Source of the DNA: CAYUWM01 sp964448395
GTDB taxonomy: Bacteria; Chloroflexota; Dehalococcoidia; E44-bin15
Direction of reading: 5' to 3'
Length of the DNA: 64,000 bases
Assembly: GCA_964448395.1 (NCBI GenBank)
Contig: CAYUWM010000001.1
Location: 1 to 64,000, forward strand
Numbering within the stretch: position 1 is the first letter of the stretch; each line of letters begins with the position of its first letter. The notes under the pieces were generated by a model. The model had not been told where the DNA came from. It worked only from the letters and a program-made list of their open reading frames with translations, and ran no database searches. This document shows positions 59,851-64,000 of this stretch, piece by piece. The position numbers and the translations under genes are program-made.

Positions 59851-61044
59851 TTGGGGCATAAAGTTCATCCGATTGGTTTCAGGCTGGGTTTTGTTAAGGA
59901 TTGGCAGGCGAAGTGGTATGCCGATAAGGCCTATACCGTTCTTATCCAAGAAGACCTGAGAATCAGAAAGGCTATAGAGTATAAATATGGCTTTGATGAT
60001 ATATCACGGGTCGAAATCGAGCGCTCGGCTAATCAGGTGACGGTAGCGGTCTATACAGCCCGTCCAGGAATAGTAATCGGCAGGGGCGGTCAGCGGGTTG
60101 ACGAGATGAGGCAAGTGCTGGAGAAGACAGCTGGAAAGCGGGTGCGCCTGAATATCCTCGAGGTTGCTCAACCAGAACTGGACGCTTACCTTGTTGCTAG
60201 GAGCATCGCTCAGCAGATGGAGCGGAGAATATCACACCGGCGCGCTATGAAGCAGGCAATCTCCCGGGCGATGGAGAGGGGGGCACAGGGGATCAAGATC
60301 ACCTGCGCCGGCCGGCTTTCCGGATCGGAATATGCAAGGAGGGAGACACTGCATCAAGGAAGGGTGCCGCTTCATACCCTGCGAGCAGATATCGATTACG
60401 CGCAGGCGGAGGCACATACTACGTTGGGGCGAACCGGGGTGAAGGTCTGGATTTACAAAGGCGATGTTATCTCTGAGGCAGAAAAGATGTTCATGGAGAG
60501 GTCACTGCTGACCCCCGTTGAGGAAGTGGCACCTGCCGAGATTGAACCTGATGTAACAGAGGTTGCCACACTCAAGGACAGTGCGGGTGATGCCGAGGCG
60601 GAGGTAAAGGAGACGGCGGAGGTAGTGAACCTTGAGAAAACAGCAGAGGAACGAGGAGCGGCAGAGGAGGAAAATAAAGCAACGGCAGAGGTAGAAACCG
60701 AGGGCGAGGCGAAGGCAGAGACTGTGATCGCGGATGAGCCCAAGGCTAAAGTTAAGGCGAAAGCCAAGATAAAGAAAGAAGCTGCCACAACGGAGGAGCC
60801 GAAAGCTAAAGCCAGGTCTAAGGCAAAAGAAGGGGACAAGGCCGCGGCCAAGACGGCGGAGAAGACCGGAGCCCGATCTAAGACCAAGGCCAAGAAGGAA
60901 ATCGAGCCGGCAGATAAGCCTGCAACCAAAACCAAGAGCAAGGCTGAGAAAAAGACCGACACCGGGATATCAGGTGATTCCGAGACGAAATCCAAGAAAA
61001 AGGCGAAGCCCAAAGAGCCGGCAGAACCACAAAATGCTGATTAA
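59851..61044 (+). CDS. rpsC: 30S ribosomal protein S3 with a long acidic-then-basic C-terminal extension
   Basis: 397 residues from a TTG start after GGAGG, about 180 longer than usual S3. The core (1 to about 215) is normal: GHKVHPIGFRLGF, KH domain RPGIVIGRGGQRVDEM, and GTGVKVWIYKGD-like GRTGVKVWIYKGD. From about residue 222 the tail is Glu/Ala/Val-rich and acidic (to about 290), then Lys/Ala/Pro-rich and strongly basic (KAKVKAKAKIKKEA and similar) to the end. S3 guards the mRNA entry tunnel, so the tail would sit at the mRNA entry side. No frameshift is needed and rplP follows 10 bases later. Confidence 0.95.
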   Translation: MGHKVHPIGFRLGFVKDWQAKWYADKAYTVLIQEDLRIRKAIEYKYGFDDISRVEIERSANQVTVAVYTARPGIVIGRGGQRVDEMRQVLEKTAGKRVRLNILEVAQPELDAYLVARSIAQQMERRISHRRAMKQAISRAMERGAQGIKITCAGRLSGSEYARRETLHQGRVPLHTLRADIDYAQAEAHTTLGRTGVKVWIYKGDVISEAEKMFMERSLLTPVEEVAPAEIEPDVTEVATLKDSAGDAEAEVKETAEVVNLEKTAEERGAAEEENKATAEVETEGEAKAETVIADEPKAKVKAKAKIKKEAATTEEPKAKARSKAKEGDKAAAKTAEKTGARSKTKAKKEIEPADKPATKTKSKAEKKTDTGISGDSETKSKKKAKPKEPAEPQNAD

Positions 61045-61054
61045 GGTATAAAAC

Positions 61055-61489
61055 ATGTTACAGCCAAAGAGGGTTAAATATCGCAAACAACAGCGGGGAC
61101 GCCGCCGGGGAGTAGCTCAGGCGGGCAATGCCATTAACTTTGGTGAATACGGGCTTCAGGCTCAGGGAGCCTGCTGGCTTACTGCGAGACAGATCGAAGC
61201 TGCAAGAAGGGCTATTATCCGCCACGTCAGGCGGGGGGGCAAGGTCTGGATACGGGTATTCCCCGACAAACCGGTAAGCGCTAAACCGGCTGAGACCCGT
61301 ATGGGCAGTGGGAAGGGTGCAGTGGACCACTGGGTCTGCGTTACCAAGCCGGGCAGAATACTGTTCGAGATCGCTGGGGTTAAGGAAGAGGCAGCCCGGG
61401 AGGCGATGCGTTTAGCTTCCCATAAGCTGCCCATCCCGACCAGGTTCGTGATCCGGGATGCCGAAACCGCGCACAGGGAGGGAGCGTAG
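61055..61489 (+). CDS. rplP: 50S ribosomal protein L16
   Basis: 144 residues. MLQPKRVKYRKQQRGRRRG and ARQIEAARRAIIRHVRRGG, KPAETRMGSGKGAVDHWV identify L16, which helps position A-site tRNA. Starts ten bases after rpsC. Confidence 0.97.
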   Translation: MLQPKRVKYRKQQRGRRRGVAQAGNAINFGEYGLQAQGACWLTARQIEAARRAIIRHVRRGGKVWIRVFPDKPVSAKPAETRMGSGKGAVDHWVCVTKPGRILFEIAGVKEEAAREAMRLASHKLPIPTRFVIRDAETAHREGA

Positions 61490-61490
61490 T

Positions 61491-61682
61491 TTGAAAGCGC
61501 AAGAATTGCGCACTTTCAGCCAGGAGGAATTGAAGGGGCAGTTGAACGACTCTTACAGAGAATTGCTCAATTTGAGGTTCCGCCTTGCAACCAAGCAGCT
61601 GGTGAATTACCATGAGATACGCAACGTAAAGAAACGAATTGCCAGGATTAAGACTGTCATCCGGGAGAGAGCTCAAGAGTGA
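61491..61682 (+). CDS. rpmC: 50S ribosomal protein L29
   Basis: 63 residues. The start is the TTG at 61491, one base after the rplP stop and preceded by GGGAGG; an in-frame ATG inside rplP would add residues foreign to L29. KAQELRTFSQEELKGQLND and LRFRLATKQLVNYHEIRNVK are typical two-helix L29 segments. Confidence 0.93.
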   Translation: MKAQELRTFSQEELKGQLNDSYRELLNLRFRLATKQLVNYHEIRNVKKRIARIKTVIRERAQE

Positions 61683-61695
61683 GGAGTGAAGTTCG

Positions 61696-61965
61696 TTGGT
61701 AGCTGATGCTGATAAGAAGCAGAAGATAAAGCAGGGGCGCGTGGTCAGCGACAAGATGGATAAAACTGTAGTCGTTGCAGTCCAGTATTACCGATCCCAT
61801 CCGCTGTACCGGAAAAAGGTGAAACGGATCAGGCGGTTCAAGGCTCACGATGAGAGCAACTCCTGCCGGATGGGAGATGTGGTGCGGATTGTAGAGACCC
61901 GACCCCTTTCCAGAGAGAAGCGGTGGAGGGTTGAAGAAATTGTGGCTAGAAGCGAGCTGGAATGA
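61696..61965 (+). CDS. rpsQ: 30S ribosomal protein S17
   Basis: 89 residues from a TTG with GGAG nine bases upstream. KQGRVVSDKMDKTVVVAVQ and SCRMGDVVRIVETRPLSREK are S17 hallmarks (OB fold binding 16S helix 11). Last four bases overlap the rplN start. Confidence 0.95.
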   Translation: MVADADKKQKIKQGRVVSDKMDKTVVVAVQYYRSHPLYRKKVKRIRRFKAHDESNSCRMGDVVRIVETRPLSREKRWRVEEIVARSELE

Positions 61966-62330
61966 TACAGCACATGACCAGGGTCAAGGTGGCCGATAAC
62001 ACGGGTGCTAAAAGCATCATGTGTATCAACGTTCCCGGCGGAAGCCGCAAGCGGTATGCCAGCGTAGGGGATATCATAGTTGCTTCGGTAAAAGAGGCAA
62101 CCCCGGGAGGTGCAGTCAAGAAAGGTGAGGTGGTCAGAGCGGTGGTAGTGCGCACCGCCAAATCTTATCGGCGCCCCGACGGCTCATCGATCAGGTTCGA
62201 TGAGAACGCCGCGGTGATACTGACCGACAAGAATAACCCCAAGGGAACACGCATATTTGGGCCCGTAGCCCATGAGCTGCGACAGAAGAATTTCATGAAG
62301 ATCCTGTCTCTGGCTCCCGAGGTGTTATAG
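61962..62330 (+). CDS. rplN: 50S ribosomal protein L14
   Basis: 122 residues. MIQHMTRVKVADNTGAKSIM and DENAAVILTDKNNPKGTRIF, GPVAHELR are invariant-type L14 segments at the subunit interface. ATGA overlap with rpsQ. Confidence 0.97.
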   Translation: MIQHMTRVKVADNTGAKSIMCINVPGGSRKRYASVGDIIVASVKEATPGGAVKKGEVVRAVVVRTAKSYRRPDGSSIRFDENAAVILTDKNNPKGTRIFGPVAHELRQKNFMKILSLAPEVL

Positions 62331-62332
62331 AC

Positions 62333-62644
62333 ATGAAATTGAGAAAAGGCGATACGGTCATCGTCCTCACTGGCAGAGATAAGTGGCACAAGGGGAAAAT
62401 ACGCAAATCACTGCCGGAAAAGGGCTGCGTCATCGTCGAGGGAGCGAACAAGGTAAAGCGCCATACAAAACCCAGGGGACAGGCGAAGCAGGCGGGTATA
62501 ATCGAGCAGGAATCGGCCATGCCCGTATCGAACGTAATGCTTATTTGCAGTAAGTGCAATCACCCAACCCGTCCCAAGTCTGGTGAACTGAAGGACGGCA
62601 CTAGAGCCAGGATATGCCGTAATTGCGGCGAGGTAATGGACTGA
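62333..62644 (+). CDS. rplX: 50S ribosomal protein L24 (zinc-ribbon form)
   Basis: 103 residues. KOW motif near the start (RKGDTVIVLTGRDKWHKGKI), then SNVMLICSKCNHPTRPKSGE and ICRNCGEVMD, so two C-x2-C pairs form a C-terminal zinc ribbon, the Cys-plus form of L24. Its TGA overlaps the rplE ATG. Confidence 0.95.
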   Translation: MKLRKGDTVIVLTGRDKWHKGKIRKSLPEKGCVIVEGANKVKRHTKPRGQAKQAGIIEQESAMPVSNVMLICSKCNHPTRPKSGELKDGTRARICRNCGEVMD

Positions 62645-63186
62645 TGGAGCGACTCAAAGAAAAGTACATGAACGAGGCTGTTCCCGCCTTAATGCAGGAA
62701 TACGGTTACAAGAGCGTTATGCAAGCGCCTCGTTTAACTAAAGTGGTGGTAAATGTCGGCCTGGGTGAAGCGACCCAGAATGCCCATGCGGTTGAGGCGG
62801 CGGTTAAGGATATCGCTGCCATCACGGGGCAGCAACCGGTGATTACCAAGGCTAAAAAACCGATCTCCGGTTTCAAGATACGCAAGGGGATGCCGATAGG
62901 GGTAATGGTTACTCTGCGGGGGAGTCGAATGTATTATTTCCTCGATAAACTGATGAGTATTACCCTGCCGCGGATACGTGATTTTCAGGGGATGCCGTCA
63001 GAATCGTTCGATGGCAGTGGTAACTACACCATGGGGTTGAGAGAGCAGATCATATTCCCCGAGATCGATTATGAAAAGGTGGACAAGGTAAGGGGCTTAG
63101 AGATATCAATCGTCACTACCGCTCCTACCGATGCGGAGGGGAGAAGGCTATTAGAACTGCTGGGGATGCCCTTTGTCCATCAGTGA
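62644..63186 (+). CDS. rplE: 50S ribosomal protein L5
   Basis: 180 residues from the ATG that overlaps the rplX stop. MERLKEKYMNEAVPALMQEY, AITGQQPVITKAKKPISGFK and GLREQIIFPEIDYEKVDKV identify L5, which carries 5S rRNA. Length is normal. Confidence 0.97.
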   Translation: MERLKEKYMNEAVPALMQEYGYKSVMQAPRLTKVVVNVGLGEATQNAHAVEAAVKDIAAITGQQPVITKAKKPISGFKIRKGMPIGVMVTLRGSRMYYFLDKLMSITLPRIRDFQGMPSESFDGSGNYTMGLREQIIFPEIDYEKVDKVRGLEISIVTTAPTDAEGRRLLELLGMPFVHQ

Positions 63187-63233
63187 TATTGGAGTAATGT
63201 ATAAATACTAGCCGAGAGCGGGTATAGATAAAT

Positions 63234-63419
63234 ATGGCAAAAACATCGAAGATCGTAAAGTCAAAGAGGGAACCTAAATACGAGGTGCAGAGGAGAAACC
63301 GCTGCAGCCTGTGCGGCAGGCCACGTGCCTTTATACGCCAATTTGGGCTCTGCCGCATCTGTTTCCGCAAGCTGGCCCTTGAGGGAAAGCTGCCGGGAGT
63401 GAGGAAATCGAGCTGGTAA
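63234..63419 (+). CDS. rpsZ: 30S ribosomal protein S14, zinc-binding type
   Basis: 61 residues, the short S14 type. RCSLCGRPRAFIRQFGLCRI then CFRKLA gives two C-x2-C pairs that bind zinc, so this is the Cys-plus form. Position between rplE and rpsH is standard. Confidence 0.95.
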   Translation: MAKTSKIVKSKREPKYEVQRRNRCSLCGRPRAFIRQFGLCRICFRKLALEGKLPGVRKSSW

Positions 63420-63473
63420 ATATGAGGTCGCTAGATGCCTTATGCTGGGTGATCTAATAGTGAGGGTAGGACG

Positions 63474-63869
63474 ATGACAACAGACCCGGTCGCCGATATG
63501 CTAACCAGAATACGTAATGCAGTGCTTGCAAGGCATGATTTTACCCTTGTACCCGCTTCGAGCATCAAGCTGGCCATAGCCAAAATTCTCCGGGAAGAAG
63601 GGTTCATCCACGATTATGAGGTAGTAAAAGGCAAGCCTCAGCGAATGATCAAGATATACCTCAAATATTCCGAGGATAGCGGACCGGTAATAGCCGGGCT
63701 GAAGCGGGTTTCCAAGCCAGGTCTAAGGATTTACACCCAGCGCAAGGAAATTCCCCGAATTATGGGGGGGCTAGGCATCGCCATTCTATCAACGCCTAAA
63801 GGAGTGCTGACTGGACAGGAGGCATGGCGACAGGGGGTCGGCGGCGAATTGCTATGCTATATATGGTGA
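63474..63869 (+). CDS. rpsH: 30S ribosomal protein S8
   Basis: 131 residues. TTDPVADMLTRIRNAVLARH and GLRIYTQRKEIPRIMGGLGI, ILSTPKGVLT mark S8, which binds 16S helix 21 and in E. coli regulates the spc genes. It follows rpsZ by 54 bases. Confidence 0.96.
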   Translation: MTTDPVADMLTRIRNAVLARHDFTLVPASSIKLAIAKILREEGFIHDYEVVKGKPQRMIKIYLKYSEDSGPVIAGLKRVSKPGLRIYTQRKEIPRIMGGLGIAILSTPKGVLTGQEAWRQGVGGELLCYIW

Positions 63870-63882
63870 GAGAGGGATTATA

Positions 63883-64000
63883 GTGTCACGTATCGGTAAA
63901 ATGCCCATCGCCATACCACAGGGCGTAGAGGTAAACATCGAAGGCAATGAGGTCCATGTAAAGGGCCCTAAGGGGGACCTATCTTGCTCCTTCAACCCGG
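63883..64000 (+). CDS. rplF: 50S ribosomal protein L6, cut by the window end
   Basis: A GTG start 13 bases after rpsH, with GAGGG upstream, reads SRIGKMPIAIPQGVEVNI and then HVKGPKGDLSCSF, the usual start of L6. Only the first 39 codons are inside the window. Confidence 0.93.
   Translation, partial: MSRIGKMPIAIPQGVEVNIEGNEVHVKGPKGDLSCSFNP

Overview
The window looks like part of a bacterial chromosome of moderately high GC, most consistent with an anaerobic member of the Chloroflexota, probably Dehalococcoidia-like. This lineage call is inference from gene content: HspR-controlled chaperones without dnaK nearby, an archaeal-style thiolase / HMG-CoA-synthase-like / DUF35 pair, a TreT-like glycosyltransferase, GlnRS together with GatB, no tuf between fusA and rpsJ, and a complete AmmeMemoRadiSam triad. 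No marker search was possible. Coding density is high and no stretch over 300 bases lacks a gene. TTG and GTG starts are common. Many promoters match the sigma-70 consensus, often with an extended -10.

Region by region. 1-2.3 kb is an AT-richer accessory edge: a recombinase-like relic, a small membrane protein, a C2H2 zinc-finger protein, a helically phased AGTACT repeat and a complete tyrosine recombinase, ending at the 3' end of tRNA-Arg(TCT). This is the layout of an integrative element with its attachment site in a tRNA gene. 2.4-8.4 kb (minus) holds a macro-domain protein, a thiolase, an HMG-CoA-synthase-like/DUF35 fusion, a TreT-like glycosyltransferase and MtaB. 8.5-15.8 kb holds fabF-recJ, lgt, and xerD with two small genes and uvrC. 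15.8-19.0 kb (minus) is an apparent operon of a nitronate-monooxygenase-like flavoprotein, three BaiE-like NTF2 proteins and a DUF72 protein. 19.1-24.0 kb holds pcm, a membrane protein, gatB (broken by an assembly gap), secG, a SAM hydrolase and a UbiA prenyltransferase. 24.0-27.3 kb (minus) holds ispD, ispF, cysS and a VTT membrane protein.

27.3-31.9 kb is a heat-shock locus: clpC, hspR and dnaJ on one strand, diverging from hsp20. 31.9-34.5 kb (minus) groups coenzyme-A genes (coaE, an ADP-forming acyl-CoA-synthetase-like protein, a CoA-type NUDIX hydrolase). 34.6-37.0 kb is the AmmeMemoRadiSam operon. 37.2-44.8 kb holds a TPR protein with a Glu/Pro repeat linker, a DUF123 protein, lspA-rluD, glnS, gltX, a Cys-rich miniprotein and tRNA-Gln(CTG). 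44.8-51.2 kb (minus) holds purF-purM, a flavoprotein gene relic, purH, a GT2 enzyme, and tlyA with an alpha/beta hydrolase.

51.2-64.0 kb is a str-S10-spc ribosomal protein operon from rpsL to a truncated rplF. Its unusual points are the missing tuf, a two-gene ABC transporter between rplC and rplD with ribosome binding sites interlocked with the ribosomal genes, and an S3 protein carrying a tail of about 180 residues that is first acidic and then basic. The 100-N gap at 21721-21820 is flanked by a 55-base exact duplicate and is almost certainly a scaffolding artefact inside gatB.
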